From: Jacaranda mimosifolia
Lineage: Eukaryota; Streptophyta; Magnoliopsida; Lamiales; Bignoniaceae
DNA: 64,000 bases
Assembly (NCBI GenBank): GCA_018894105.1
Contig: CM032121.1
Coordinates: forward strand, 40,332,230-40,396,229
Direction of reading: 5' to 3'
The notes beneath the pieces are model-generated. The model made no database searches and was not told where the DNA came from. It worked only from the letters and a program-made list of their open reading frames with translations. Position numbers and translations under genes: made by a program. Shown in pieces: positions 23,520 to 36,306 of the stretch (within the stretch, counting starts at the first letter, position 1; every line of letters starts with the position of its first letter).

Positions 23520-24275
23520 CTATCTAACTTTCTTCTCAACTTGCTTCTTCCTTTCTCTATACAACTCAATCCAAAGATTCGAAATCCAAAGTATACTAAC
23601 CGAAATCGCCATCACAACAACGAAGACCCACGAAATCCATACCCATTTCGGTATCACATTGTCCGCAGCACCACTCAAGTAAAACGCAAACATTCGGTAC
23701 ACAAAATAAGGCCCCAAGAAACCCCTGACGATGGAGTACAAAGCATAAAACGGAGGGGACAGGAAATCATACACTTTGGCTGCAAATTTCACATCCGATC
23801 TCCTCGCACTGGCGAGAGTCCACACATTCTGGCACAAGCTCGTCACCTCCGCCAAAACCAAAAGCACAAGAATCGCGAAGGCCCCATGATAAACCACGTA
23901 GCGGCAGGTCAAGAACACGAAGAGAGTAGCCAAATGGTGACCGATGAAGAGAATGTCACTCGGGTAAAATATTAAGTAATGGAGAAGATCCATCAAGAAA
24001 TAAGCAATGCTGTAATCCAGGACGACATTTTGGAGCGGCGTGTTGGGCGAGTGGAAATCCCGGGCCGGGTCGGCAAGAATGGCGCTAATGGCCAAGAACA
24101 CTGCGGGGGTGCCGTGAGCCAGAGATATGGCGCAGCTCGAAGCTTCGGGCCTGAGCTTCCTGGCCCAGTTCCGGAAAAGGATGAAATAAGCAATGAGGTA
24201 TAGGATGAAATAACCGGTGAAAAACAGAGGAAGGGGCTTCGAGATTGGTAGAAAATTCAGAGTCGGGATATCCAT
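23520..24275 (-). CDS. TLC-domain (TRAM/LAG1/CLN8) membrane protein, 251 aa
   Basis: A single-exon gene. The first ATG in frame is at 24275 (MDIPTLNFLP); the frame runs 11 codons further upstream only to a TTG, so the shorter form is chosen. Several hydrophobic segments are visible, at about residues 14-34, 50-68, 83-105, 112-142, 170-200 and 209-233. The HHLATL motif at 113-118 sits in the membrane region, as in TLC proteins. The last residues are basic (RERKKQVEKKVR), compatible with a cytosolic ER-retention tail. The protein resembles the short plant TLC proteins of the At5g14285 type rather than LOH ceramide synthases, which are longer. It probably acts in the ER or secretory membranes in lipid metabolism or sensing; the reaction is unknown. 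Confidence 0.85.
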   Translation of the reverse strand: MDIPTLNFLPISKPLPLFFTGYFILYLIAYFILFRNWARKLRPEASSCAISLAHGTPAVFLAISAILADPARDFHSPNTPLQNVVLDYSIAYFLMDLLHYLIFYPSDILFIGHHLATLFVFLTCRYVVYHGAFAILVLLVLAEVTSLCQNVWTLASARRSDVKFAAKVYDFLSPPFYALYSIVRGFLGPYFVYRMFAFYLSGAADNVIPKWVWISWVFVVVMAISVSILWISNLWIELYRERKKQVEKKVR

Positions 24276-25858
24276 TACTTGGATTTGAGAATACTTAATT
24301 GGATTCAAATATAAATGGGTAATATGGGCTTAAGAATTCTTGACAAAATCAGAAAAACTGTGAAGCTATAAGAGGAAGAATCAAGCGTCGTAGTTGGGGC
24401 AGTTGAAAAGTCTCTCGTGTTATACGAATATATAGATTTTGGGCTGTACACAACTATATATATTGGTGTTACAGAAAAGAAAAAAGGCGGTGGGTGTGGC
24501 GGAGGTGGCGGAGGGCACCGTTTGGTGGAAAGTTGGTGGCTGCAGATTCCGTAGTTTCCTAGGAGCTGAGGTTCTTGAGGTCGTCAAGAACTAGGTAAAG
24601 GTTGCTTCTTTTCATTGTCATGGCAGACTGGAAAACAGCACAATAAATGTTATCCCAATCACTCCTAGTACAAGTTGCAGACCTTCCCTCTTTTTTTTTT
24701 TTTTTAACAGATTTATTAGGATTCAAATTTCAAACTTCGTTCCATATAAAAGATATCATTAACCACTCACTTGTACCTGATTTGTTCTTATTTAGATATT
24801 GTTTTCTATTGAATTTCTTATTTACTATTTGTGTTTCTTTTTACTTTACGTAATTGTGATTCCCACATACCTAATTGTGATTCCCACATCAATCCAATCG
24901 TTGTCCTTGACTTGAAGAATTAAAAATGTCGAAGTCAAATCAGATAAAAATTTCCCCTAATCAGACTCAAATCCAGCTAATCAAGATATTTGAGCCACAC
25001 TCAAATCCATCTAATCATAATCTTGATTTATAATCCAACCGAAACTTCCCCTCCGTATCCCACTGGGATTCTTCCTCAGCATTCAAAAAAATAAATACAA
25101 AAACAAAATACAACGAAGAGACAAAAAACGTATTTTTTTAGATGCTGAGAGGGCATTCCAAAGTCAACAAATACCTTTATACCATGAAATCCAGCTAAAT
25201 TCTCATTAGAATGCTTATGGGCAAAAGGTAAAGATCCCGAATTCAGCAGATTTGGGGAATGCAGCTGGAAAATAGACTTTTGAGCATGAGGATAGTTTAC
25301 TTTTCAGGTCTACAAAAGCATCCAGACCCCTTCTGGGTAGAAAATGACACACCTTTACTAGAATCTTCAAAGCTATCATACATTATAGCTACAATATACA
25401 CACTATGGCACAATTATTAACAGCTATATTGGGGGGTGAACTACTTGCACTTTTGGGTTTATCTCTCACACCAACTGGTATAGAACTACAACAAATATAT
25501 CTTCAATTATACATACAACAAAGCCCCTACAAAACCCAAAAGTAGAACCCATATGTATATCATTAACTCTACTGAAATAGCTTTCTATATTGACTAATGC
25601 TGATGCAGGCAAGTGAGAACACTATTACACCACACACGCACACAAAGGAGTCAGATCTCAGACAAATATTGTGCAATTTCTTTTTTTTTTTCTTTTTTTT
25701 TTCTCTCTAATTTTTTTCTTTTTTCAAATACTTTCTTCATTTCTTTTTGCTTTTGATTTGCACCCCCAACTATGTAAAGTCTATTGCCAGCATTTTTATG
25801 CATCCACTTCGCCTTCATCTTCTTGCTTTAAAACAGTAGTGGTGGCTGGAAATTGAGC
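24276..25858. other. Intergenic: TLC gene promoter and GTE gene 3' UTR
   Basis: Bases 24276-24620 are the likely 5' flank of the TLC gene. A small duplicated block, TAATTGTGATTCCCACAT, occurs at about 24852 and 24873. Bases ~25400-25858 are the likely 3' UTR of the bromodomain gene. No other gene seen. Confidence 0.5.
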
Positions 25859-28800
25859 CTAATCAATTTCCCCTTCCTCCACATCATCCATAACTTTTGG
25901 AAGGCTCGGTTCGCCTTCCTCGTCCTCCTCATCCGCTTTCATGTACAATCCAAGCTGTTCTAAGGGATTACTGCCTCCAAATTTAAAACTCCCGAAGCCA
26001 TCCTGTGAGTGATCTGGACTGGTCTCATCTACAGAACTAGGTAATTGCTCAGGAGCAGCAGCCCTCAGCATTTCCAGATCTTCAAGAAACCGTGAGTTTT
26101 CATTGATTTCAACCGTCTTCTCCATCTAAGAACAGAAGTTCCAGGTAAGGTCCAAGGGGGAGAAAAACAGAGAAGGACAAATGCTGTAACTAAGTATGAC
26201 ATCAAAATTCAACCAACCTTAAGCAATGCTTCTCGGGCTGCTTCTCTCTCAAGTTCTCTCCTCCTTTTTTCTTCAGCTGCAGCTACAGCTTCGGCTCTCC
26301 TTCGAGCATCTTCTGCAGCTTTAGCTTCTGCTTGCAACCTAGCCTTCTCTGCTCAATTGATAACAAATTTTTAAGTGTTTTTTACCTGGAAATGATTTCA
26401 TCGACCAAAACTATCAAGAAGAAATACATGCATATTTTAACAACCTCTCTTTTTATGCATCTCAAGTTCCTCTCTTTCACGTCGGAGTTTCTCTGGATCT
26501 GTTTTATCATCCTGACAGGTGTAGGATCAAAAGAACCACAATTATTGGCAGAGTCCATGAGAAGATCAATCAAGGCAGGAGATTTTAGGTGTGAACTAAA
26601 TATAACCAACCTGACTTAGTGTCTTTTCTCGAGCTTTTAAGATTGTATCTAGGAATCGGGTCTTCAAGAAAGCGGCCCTATACAGCTTGTCGGGGGAGAC
26701 CTGCCGCTCAGTTTGTGCATTATCCCCTGAGATGTCCAATAATGACAACTGGTAAGGAATGGCAAATATTTAAGACAGCCAATTCATCATTTCTGATTCT
26801 TACCATCTAGCTGACCATCGGAATCGCTCGAGTACCGCTTTAGTTGTGAACCCTGTTCAAGCTGGTCCAACCCACTACCAGATGCTGTAGAAAACCAGAG
26901 TATAACTGATAAGCAATTTATCCATTTGTAGAATATCAAAAATCAAGGGAATAGTAATTAATGGACAATCTACAAAAGAGCCTCTTATGTAATCACAGAA
27001 GCAATTGGTGATCGAATTTCTTCTTGATAGTAAAATACACTAAAAACTCAAATCATAAATCTTGGGGAACTTGGTCATAAACCAGCTCCCAATTATACAG
27101 AAGCCAGTGAAACATAAAAACAAATGAACCATATAAAGTCAATTTCTCTTTCTGCCAAGTTTCTCATGTTCTGTTCCATTTTTCTTTTTATGGTGGGGAT
27201 AGGGGTTTTTAAAGTGCTGGGGCCTCGAGTTTTAACACCAGCACAAAGTGAATTATCAAATGGTTATACATCCAAGCCACTGACACCCACTGATCCTCAA
27301 ACACTAACATGCCGTTAAATGGCCATTACATACAAGCCAATGAGCCCCCTGCTAAGCCTAGCACTGAAACACTCGACAGCCTGCAATTACCATCTCAAAA
27401 TAACTTCCTTAATAGAGAATACCGTAGCAGAATGGCAGGTGTAAGCGATGCATGCAACAATCCAAAATGATATTGCAATAGGAATGTATGGATCTCATGC
27501 AAAGGTCCCAACAAGTGATGTGGAACAAAATTTTATTAAGAACATCACTTATCAATGCAGTTTGTATTTGAAAGTTCAGAGAAATTTAAACTGAATTCCA
27601 AATCAGACAATTAATATTTTATGGCACTGAAATTACAATATAGAAGGCCACAACTTCAGAAAAGGTAGGGATCCAAATAAAATTTCTTCCTCATCAAACA
27701 TGTGAGACAACTTCCAACGGAAACAAATGTCCCCACTTTCAAGCAGACATTTCCTCATCAACCGAACTCCAATAAAAAAAATTGAAATATGGCGCTCAAA
27801 AACAATTGCATGAAAGAAAGCAAACTAATCTCTTCAGCTGATTTCCAGAACATTCAAATAAACAGGCAAATAAGGAACACTTACGATGTCCGTCAACCAG
27901 CTCGTCGGCATCACCCCTTTTATCTGAATCTCCTACCTGACCATTACCATCCTGTAAAATCAATTATGTAAAACTTCTAGCAGATCCAACTGGCAGCAAC
28001 TAATCAATTTACTAAGAAATGATTTGAGGAAACACGAAATGTCAACCACAACAACCCCCCCCCCCCCCCCCGGCAAACAAACAAACAAAAAAAAAAAGGG
28101 GGGGGGGGGGGGGGGGGGGGGGTGGGGGGGAGAGAACCCCTGTCAGGCGTACCTGCACTTGCTTTACAGCTGAAGAACCTTTGGAGCATTCAGATCCTCT
28201 ATCAGACTCCGGACCTTGCAAGATTTAATAACATCAGTAAAATTGGCAGAATAAGCTGCGAGTCATACAAAAAATAGGAGGAAACATTCTTGATGAGCCC
28301 TAAAATATAGACAGCTTTTTACATGTCAAAAATAGAGAGAGAATCCAAACTATGTGAAGAAAGTTACAACCACCAGATTTAAGAAATGCTTGGAACTACC
28401 AAAAGGCCTATTGCACTCAAATAATCTTGATTATTATATATATATAGAAAGCAATATTAATAAATTTGGGATGGTTATGGTTTCAAAATCACATATTTAG
28501 ACAAGATGCCCATGGTTGATGAAGTTCAAAAAGAAATAAGATTATGATCTAGAAGTCACAAAATTAAAAACTTGGCCAAAATTCATCAGGTACAACAATA
28601 TCCCTGGCAGTAATTTCTCCAACTTCCAATAGTAATGATTCTACCATATTATGATTCCAAACCTTCACATCTAGACAGTGGCTATGGTAGATAAGAGTGT
28701 TGAAAGAAATGAGAAATTTCTTTAGAAACTACAACAGTAGAACCCTACCGAAAATTTATCAGGAACCACAATGTCCCTTGTAACAATTACTTCAAATAGG

Positions 28801-31504
28801 GATGGTTATGATACGAGTAAACAATATGCCCATGCTAGATAACTTTCCCGAACAATAAGAAAAATTATGACATCAAAGTTAGATTAGCAAAACTGAGAGG
28901 GGGTGGTAAAAATCAGCTCTCGACCACAATAGCCCTTGCAACAATTACATCAATATTTCAGATATAAAAAATGTCACATCGAACACCACCATCATACATC
29001 AATCTCATTCTGTTACCATTCACCCTTCTTTAAGATTGCAAATTGAGAGGTTGGGAGAAGACCAAGCAATTAATTTTCACATACATGTGCAAGTATCACA
29101 TGCCATAATTTACAGCGTTACAAGAAAAGTCACAAATAAATATGGAAAGACGAAATTTTATTAATACAGAACCAAGTAAACCCCAAGGTCCCAAATCCCT
29201 CTCTGCTTCCAGAGTGGCTGTGAAGGTGTCACCAAAACACCGCATTATGAATGCATGTACGTGACAAAAAGGAATTCAGATTTTAGTAGGAAAGACGAGT
29301 AACATAAAAGAAAAAAGGGGGAAAAGAAGTGCATTTCTTTAAGCTCTGAAAACAAATACAAGAGCTTTAATCTTCCACTAGTGAACCAAAAGTAAGAAAT
29401 TATTTCCAAGTATCAGCTCCGCTGAGTGTGGCTTAACATTCCTTAATAAACTATACAACAATGAAAAACGTAAATACAAAAAAGCATCTCCAGCCCACCA
29501 ATCTGCTAATCTAGGTTTACACAAACCCTCACCATTTTATCTAGATACCCTACTTACAGGTTTACTTTTCCACAGATCTTCAAAATAAGCATTGGTCATG
29601 AATGTGTTTCAAGGTGAAAAGATTTTCTGTGCATATGTGCCTCAAACTCTAGAGATCATCATAAAGGGTTAGGGCCAGGTGTGCATGTATAATGGTTAAG
29701 TTAGTGTCCGCCACAGTATATTCAGAAAAAGTTCTACATAACATGCACAAAGCGAACAAGACAAATCAACCAAAATAATGTAAAGTAAAATTTAAATTCT
29801 TGTAAAGTAAAGCTACAAAAATAATGTACCGAACAGCTTTTCGAAGAAGAGCCTCAATGATTGGACATATTAACAAATATATAAGTTAGTATCCATGTAT
29901 TAAGATGAACCTGCTTCATTACATTCCTCAGCTCCTCCCCCTGCGTCTTTATCAATCAAAACTGGAGGATAGCTGGTGACCGGAGCCTCATTTCCTCCAA
30001 TATCAACATCCTCATCAACAGGATTGTTTCCTAAAAGTTGTCAATAGAACAGAACCAACATAGGTTAGGTACTGTATGAACTGCAGAAAAAATAACACTA
30101 CAACATAGAAAGGAATTTCAAGAATTAGAACCTTTATCAACTTGCAATGAAGAATTGCTAAGCCCTGATACATTTGGCATCTGAAACAGAGGAAGAACAA
30201 CATACTCAGTTTTAATGCGATCACATACCGAACCGTACGGGCCCACCGCCCATGGGGTTTTCACTATAAAGACAAGAATGCAGGTTAAAATGATAAAGTA
30301 CCTCAATCTCACAGGCTTCAGATTTGACAAGGCTCTTCTGTTTCTCTAGCAAGTGGTCATCTAAAAGCTTCCGTAAGGTAAACAGGGTGTCATCGGTAAG
30401 ATCATCAATATCAATTTCAATCTCATCCTCTCCGCCATCACCTGCATTTGAAGTTTGGGCTTTCAAAAAGTCGACAATACTATCAGGCAGATCCCCAAGC
30501 AAATCTTCCAATTCACTGCTTAATTTATGCTTCTCTTCGTCTGTCATCTTCCGTTTAGTAGGTTCTTGTATCTCTTCATGACGTGTTGGACTAAGCTTCC
30601 TTTTTTTTGAGGGGGCCAATGACTTAGCTGTTTCAGTTTCCTCAATAATCTCTGATTTTTCAGGTAGCGACTGGGAAGTGCTAGCTATAAGTTTTTTCTC
30701 TAAAGCTTTCCATCTCAATTCAAAAAACTGACTCAATGTATCAGCAATGATGTGGACATCAGTCCCAGGTGGATTATAGGTCTTTGCATTGGTAAAAGTG
30801 AGCCTAACATCAGCTAGAAAGTCCAAAGGGGTTGAATACTTCACTGATGTGAGTTTACTCTTTATGGTTCCCAGATCCATAGGGTTTTTAATAACATCAA
30901 AATAATCAGGAATGTTCAGTTTTACTGCATCAACAGGTGCATTGAACACCCAAGCATATTGCTGAGACATCAACTTCTTCAACAAACTCTCGCACTGCTT
31001 AAGCAATCCCACATTAGCATTAGTGCGCATATTCTGGTTTGCTGACTCAAACCTTCCAGTGATGCCTCGATTCCAACCACGCCCTTTTTTTCCTGGCCCG
31101 GACCCTCCAGAGGGTTTCTTCCCGTTGCCTGCTTGCAGCCCCTTCTGTTGTGCATTACTACAGCTGAGTATATCACTAGAAGATGACTTTGTAACAGCAG
31201 TTACAGTTTTTTTCTTCTGAGACTCAACTTTATTTTGAAGAAGTCGAATCTGCTCAAGCTCAGATGTCAAGCGAAGTACCAAACTCTTCCTCTCAAATGA
31301 AGACAATTTGGACAATGGGATAATTTGTATCGGTACAGCAAAACCATCCCTTGATGCAGAGTTCAAATCGATCCATTTTCTCATGGGTGCAGAAGAATCC
31401 TCAGCAGAATCAATGCGCCCTGAGCTACCTGATCCTTCAGATTCACAATGAGGAGCAAAACTAGCAGAATACCCTGGCGGAAATCTATCCTTCTTAGCCA
31501 TCAT
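25859..31504 (-). CDS. GTE8-like: Bromodomain + NET domain protein, GTE8/9/10/11-type BET factor, 10 exons, 720 aa
   Basis: The exons, in transcript order, are 30302-31504, 30132-30180, 29911-30030, 28153-28214, 27885-27951, 26804-26884, 26611-26726, 26445-26511, 26218-26348 and 25859-26125. All are GT-AG and in frame. The bromodomain covers about residues 165-272, with [18 protein letters not shown] and the acetyl-lysine-binding Asn in YNPPG (Asn244). The NET/ET domain covers about 317-390, with acidic [11 protein letters not shown]. The C-terminal part has [20 protein letters not shown], then a highly charged EAK/REE coiled coil, then an acidic tail ending DVEEGEID. This order is typical of plant GTE BET-family nuclear proteins that bind acetylated histones and regulate transcription. 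ATG codons at 31504 and 31501 are adjacent. Length fits the GTE8/9/11 group. The intron at 27952-28152 contains long C and G homopolymers. Confidence 0.93.
28055..28130. repeat. C17 ... G25TG7 homopolymer foldback in a GTE intron
   Basis: A run of 17 C (28055-28071) is followed after 26 bases by 25 G (28098-28122), T, then 7 G (28124-28130). The runs are complementary, and the G run is a G-quadruplex candidate. All of it lies inside a 201-bp intron (27952-28152). Confidence 0.95.
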
Positions 31505-32373
31505 TATACAACTCTGCCCACTTATTCAGAATCCCTTTACCCACTAGGGGAATGAATGGTCTCTGCATAAAGCATTGCGGAAAAATTTGCATTCATGGCC
31601 TTGCCAATCTCTTATATTACTAGAAGATGATAACCTTGCAAGAGTTCATATCCATAAACTTGTATGCTACTATTTTACAGATGATTTCTTAACTTTGTAA
31701 CAGTTTTCACCAAGAGAATTAATGAAATGAACCAAGCCTGTACCTTTTTTATTTACAAATCCAATTAAACCTTATCATACTCATTAAAAAACCCAATTCT
31801 TATCCCCCAACCCTCAGAAACACCCCATTTATCCAGTCTCTCATCACATCTCGCATCAAACTAACTTAAAATCTCAACTGCAAGAACAGCTAACAAATTC
31901 ACCACTAATTAAAAGTGAAACCCAAGTACAATTACCTTGATACAAATCCAATCCTCAAAATTCCACAAGAGCAACAATCCAGCAGCAAAAGTCCGCCTCA
32001 GAGGAGAAGTATACAACTTATATATATAAATAACAAATACGAACTTACAGTAGACAAATTACAACTCACACCGGACCCAAAAAGGGAACCCTAGATCGAG
32101 AACTCACAACTCCAAGCTCAAACCGATATAAATAGACAAATAAACGGATAAAAATGAAGAAAATACAGTATTTTCAAACCCCAGAGTACATAAGTTTTGA
32201 CTGATTAAGCGGCAGAGCCTTGAATCTAAAGCGCCAGCAGCTAAGAGAAAAAGCTCCCCGAAGTCTCCAAACTCCAACCAGAGTATAGATATAGACACAG
32301 ATAGTGTACTAAACTTTTTCTAGAGAGAGAGAGCGGGGCTCGTGAGAGGAGTAAAACCGGGCCGCTGGTTTTT

Positions 32374-32381
32374 TATTTATA
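32374..32381 (-). promoter_or_regulatory. Probable TATA box of the GTE gene
   Basis: On the minus strand this reads TATAAATA, followed about 35 bases downstream by a CT-rich stretch (GAGAGAGAGAG on the plus strand at 32324-32334), typical of plant transcript starts. The ATG is ~840 bases further on, so the 5' UTR probably contains an intron; a donor-like CAAG|GTAATT lies near 31934. Confidence 0.5.
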
Positions 32382-32399
32382 GACCCGTGTGAGATAGCT

Positions 32400-32590
32400 T
32401 TTCCCATTTTTCCACCTTCAATTGGAAAATCTGAGCCGCAAAATGTCGGCAATCGGCCAATCCAACGGTGGGGCCGGCGTGTAAGTTCTCAGCCGCAGGA
32501 TCTGGATCTAATGTACGAAGAGTCTAGGTCCGGTGAATCAAAATGACATAAGCCCTGTTTGGTCTGCGTTAAATTTTGAGATAAAATGAT
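32400..32590. other. Upstream region of the GTE gene
   Basis: Moderately GC-rich for the window, with a CCAAT box in GGCCAATCCAACGG near 32455. No coding frame. Confidence 0.4.
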
Positions 32591-32591
32591 A

Positions 32592-32924
32592 GGCTTTGTT
32601 TGGTTATGTTTCTCTGGAACAATATTATTTTGAAAAAATATAATCAAATATATCTTTATTTTTTCTTTCAAAACAAGCATTTTCTAATATATACATACAT
32701 ATATTATATAGTTTTTTATTATTATTCTAACATTAAAATAATTACTCAATTTTATTTTCACCCAAAAAATTCAACTAAAAATTATTGATTTAACTGCTAC
32801 AATAAAAAATATTTTCCCCCAAAACATAAACAAATACACTAAAAAGTAACTTTCATATTCTCCAATAATTCATTATTCCAAAACACATAATTAAATTAAA
32901 CAAAAAACATAACCAAATACAACC
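32592..32924. mobile_element. Tourist-like MITE, GGCTTTGTTTGG family, 333 bp
   Basis: Ends GGCTTTGTTTGGTTATG and, inverted, CATAACCAAATACAACC. Flanked by ATA on both sides (32589-32591, 32925-32927). Same length as the copy at 12836-13168. Confidence 0.85.
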
Positions 32925-32927
32925 ATA

Positions 32928-34970
32928 ATTTTCTTTTAAATGTTGAATTGAGATTTAATTAAATCTTGTATGGCAATCATTAGTTACTATTATTAGTCAA
33001 TCCATAAGATCTTTTTACTAAATTTGACTTGCACAAAAAGTTAAATTGCATATAAAATCATATAATATTTTCAAATAAGATACTTATATGAATAAATTAG
33101 ATAAATGCCGCTTCAAGAAGACAGAAAACGACTAAATTGTTGAAAATGCAAGAAAATAGTTCGAAAAGGTAAATACCACCCAATTGAGAGCCACCCAAAA
33201 AAAAAGAAAAGGATTGTAAATATTGAAATAGGGATAACAATGGATCGAGTCTTGGACAGGTTAGACAAAACTCGATACTCATCCCATCAAGATTTTTATG
33301 AACTGAGACCAATTCCGCCTCATACCCTTATTTAGTGGGTTGGACCCGTTAAACCCATTTAAAATATATTAAAAAATTAAAATTATTTCTTCAAAAAAAA
33401 TAACATCAACATAACTTCATAATATGAGAAAATAATATTATTAACAAAAAAATTATTATTTAAATATTTATATATGCATGTTTTAGAATTTGAAAAATGA
33501 TAAATTACAAACATTATTATTACTTATATATACATATTGAATGTATAAGTTAATTATCATGACAATATTATTATTTTTATATAAAATATATATATATAAT
33601 ATTCATATTTTTTCATATATATATATATATATGAATACATACCACATAAAATATACACACGATAAATAAAATTAATATATATAATATCAAGCGGGGGGGG
33701 GGTCTGGAGCGGGTCCAGATTTGAAGATTGAAACTCGAGCCCCCGCCACAAGATCCATTTATGGTGGGTCCGAGATGAGTCCAGGTCTTGCACGAACCTA
33801 TTGCCATCCCTACAAATATAGGAACTTATCATTATGCCGCGATATAAGGTATTATTGTCTTGATCCGTTGGTAATTAATTACTAATTAAATATTTTAAAT
33901 TGGAAAAAATTTTAATATACCATTTAAAATTACCAAATAATACATTACCAGTGGTTCTTATAAAAATTTCTGGATTAGGATAAGCTAAACCAAACGGTCC
34001 CTTAAATGGGTCTATTATACTGTGCGTATTGTTGTTGCTAGTCCAATTAAGCAATTGGACGCCAAAGCAATGATAGGATTACATGTAGAGTTAAATTTTA
34101 CGGAGAAGCTGCAATTTGATTGGTCGGAGCAGCCACATGGGACCGCAAGAGGTTAGCAAGAAAAATGTCATAAATTAAAAGGATCGCTGCCATTGGTTGT
34201 CCCAGTCCAGGTTCCGTGAGACCGATACATCTGATCAGATCTCGTGAGAAGCTACGAGACCCTGCCGTGTTTGCGTCAGCATCTTAAAGTTCACTGGGAG
34301 ACTATACAGCGTAATCTCACGTGCCCGACGGTAGGTAATACTTACTACTACAAACTTTACTTAGGACCTATTTTCCTTATATTTTCTTTTTTTTTTCCTT
34401 TCTATTTTTTTGTATATTTCTTAGAGATAAGCTTTTAGTTTAATTATTATTTTTATATGAGTTAAAAGTTACAAGAATGAAAATCATTTTATATTGGTGT
34501 AGCATTGGGAGTGATCCTTTGACCTAATATCAATTTGGAGTCTCAAGTCTTTCAGATAGCCCTAGGGGTAGTTTGGTTATTATTTATTTCTATTTTCAAC
34601 TGTTGTTATTATTTTAAAATGAATTATCAATAACTTATCATCATTTTTATCAATATTTTAATTTATTTTTATCTCAAAATACAAATTTATTTTCAATTTA
34701 TTTATTCTAACTGACTTTTTAAATTTTAAAAATATTAAAAATTAAAAACACAACCAAACTCCCTATTAGAGTTTATGAGTCAACAACGACAATAAGGTCT
34801 TTAAGGGTCAACTGAAATATGAGAATAAATATGTGTATATCTTAAAAATAAGGTCAATTAGAGTAATCATACTGGTGCTATACTTCAAATAAGGAAAGCA
34901 TACATGAGGCAGTTTGGACGCTTCTTGCTAGATTGAATGGTTGGTTAGGATCGAACTAGATCGCTGATTG
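32928..34970. other. Intergenic, one repeat and one GC-richer island
   Basis: Holds the MITE-like segment 33229-33812. Bases 34070-34350 are GC-richer with CCAAT-type words but no convincing exon. Bases 34560-34765 resemble a decayed Tourist-like element (GGTAGTTTGGTTATT ... ACAACCAAACTCCC). Confidence 0.45.
33229..33812. mobile_element. hAT-like MITE, TAGGGATAACAATGG ends
   Basis: The left end TAGGGATAACAATGG mirrors the right end, which reads TAGGGATGGCAATAGG in reverse. The interior contains (TA)n runs and a G10 tract at 33693-33702. No clear target duplication. Confidence 0.6.
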
Positions 34971-34978
34971 GGTGGGGC

Positions 34979-35454
34979 CATCGATTAAAAAACTGAATCG
35001 AACCGGCCGGTGTCCGTCCACTGACCAGTGGCCCGGTCTAATTTTTTCAAAAAATCGAAAAAAAAAAAAACAAAAAAATGAACAATTTTAAGAAAATCGT
35101 ATAGTCTTGAATGGTTCGACCGTTGAACTGGCGGCGGTTCACTAGAACTAGAACGGTTTTTTTATTTTTTTAATGATTTTGTGTGTGTGTGTGTGTTTGG
35201 CCTAAGTACTAAAGTTAAAGGCTATGGTACAAGTTAAAAGTCAAAATAGCCTAATATTAGTTAAAGAATATCACTTAAACTCTTTATGTTTTATATTTTG
35301 GCATTTTATTAATTTTTAAATAATATATATATAACATAATTATAACGTTACGGTTCAATTGCAGTTCAATTATGGTCCAACCAACGGTTGAACCAGTAAA
35401 TTGTAAATCAGTAAGTTTTTCGGTTCAATGAACGATCTGATTTTTCGAACACTG
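34979..35454. mobile_element. hAT-type MITE with perfect 8-bp duplication, 476 bp
   Basis: GGTGGGGC flanks it on both sides (34971-34978 and 35455-35462). The ends are imperfectly inverted: CATCGATTAAAAAACTGAATCG and, reversed, CAGTGTTCGAAAAATCAGATCG. The interior has GAACCGG / CCGGTC words and a (GT)n tract at about 35178-35195. Related to 53876-54620. Confidence 0.8.
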
Positions 35455-35463
35455 GGTGGGGCG

Positions 35464-36129
35464 TAAGGCTGTGAATTATCAAGATATATGTATGAATCCA
35501 ACCCCATATCTGATAAGATATTTGTTAATCATTATTATATCTGAATCTAATAGATATTCAAAATTTCATAAGAAAATTCGATTCGATTTAAAATGTCTTC
35601 TTTCTTTCATTTTTTCCTTTTGAATTATATAAAGATGTTGTATTTATGAAGTAAATTTATGCTATATTTGACTTTTTAACAATTTTTTTATATAATAGTC
35701 TAAAAGTTAAATATTTGAACACTAAATCCCTATTTCACATTATATTAATGTATAAATGAACTATTATACATTATTGAATATGATATTTTACTAGTATTCC
35801 TCTTACTTTTGAGGCTAAAGACTCAATATTAATAGCATACTATAAAAGTTAAAATATATATTAGGTTTATATAATACATAAATTTAATTTTAAAATATTT
35901 ATTAATATTATATATATATGAGTATTAATTTAATAAAAAATTATTAAAGTTTAGATTCGTATATTCAACGGATCAAATTGCTTAATTCCGTATCTAATCC
36001 ACTTATTTAAAATTACGGATATTTATAATTGAATATGATCCATTAAATATTTTAATCGTATAAAAATTCTAAAATTCAAATTAAATTTGAATCAAACTCG
36101 AATTAAAATTCGATCCATTGATAGCTATA
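35464..36129. mobile_element. hAT-type MITE (TAGGGCTGTCAA family), inverted orientation, 666 bp
   Basis: Flanking 8-mers GTGGGGCG (35456-35463) and GTGAGGCT (36130-36137) match at 6 of 8. The interior shares long blocks with 36307-37008 in reverse complement, such as GGATCAAATTGCTTAATTCC. Its left duplication overlaps the right duplication of the element at 34979-35454. Confidence 0.75.
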
Positions 36130-36306
36130 GTGAGGCTAGTCGGATCCAACCCGCTTTAAAACTGCGCGGGTCCTTCAAAATTTGTGAGGTTTGTTGGTAA
36201 AATGGCGTTATTGGGCCAGCATAATACGGGCCCATTTCTTGTAAAACTCCTATAAATGTTTGTGGGCTGTTTCTTGGGCATCGACTAAGTTAAACATATT
36301 TTTAGG

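Noticed and set aside
23541..23975. 144-codon plus-strand frame opposite the TLC gene
   Set aside because: Antisense shadow of the TLC coding region.
24276..24308. 11-codon N-terminal extension of the TLC protein
   Set aside because: Begins with TTG; ATG at 24275 preferred.
28098..28130. Telomere-like or regulatory G-rich repeat
   Set aside because: Pure G homopolymer, not a TTTAGGG array.
30221..30301. Extension of the first GTE exon beyond 30302
   Set aside because: A GT donor at 30301-30300 and continuation into the next exon in frame show this is intron read-through.
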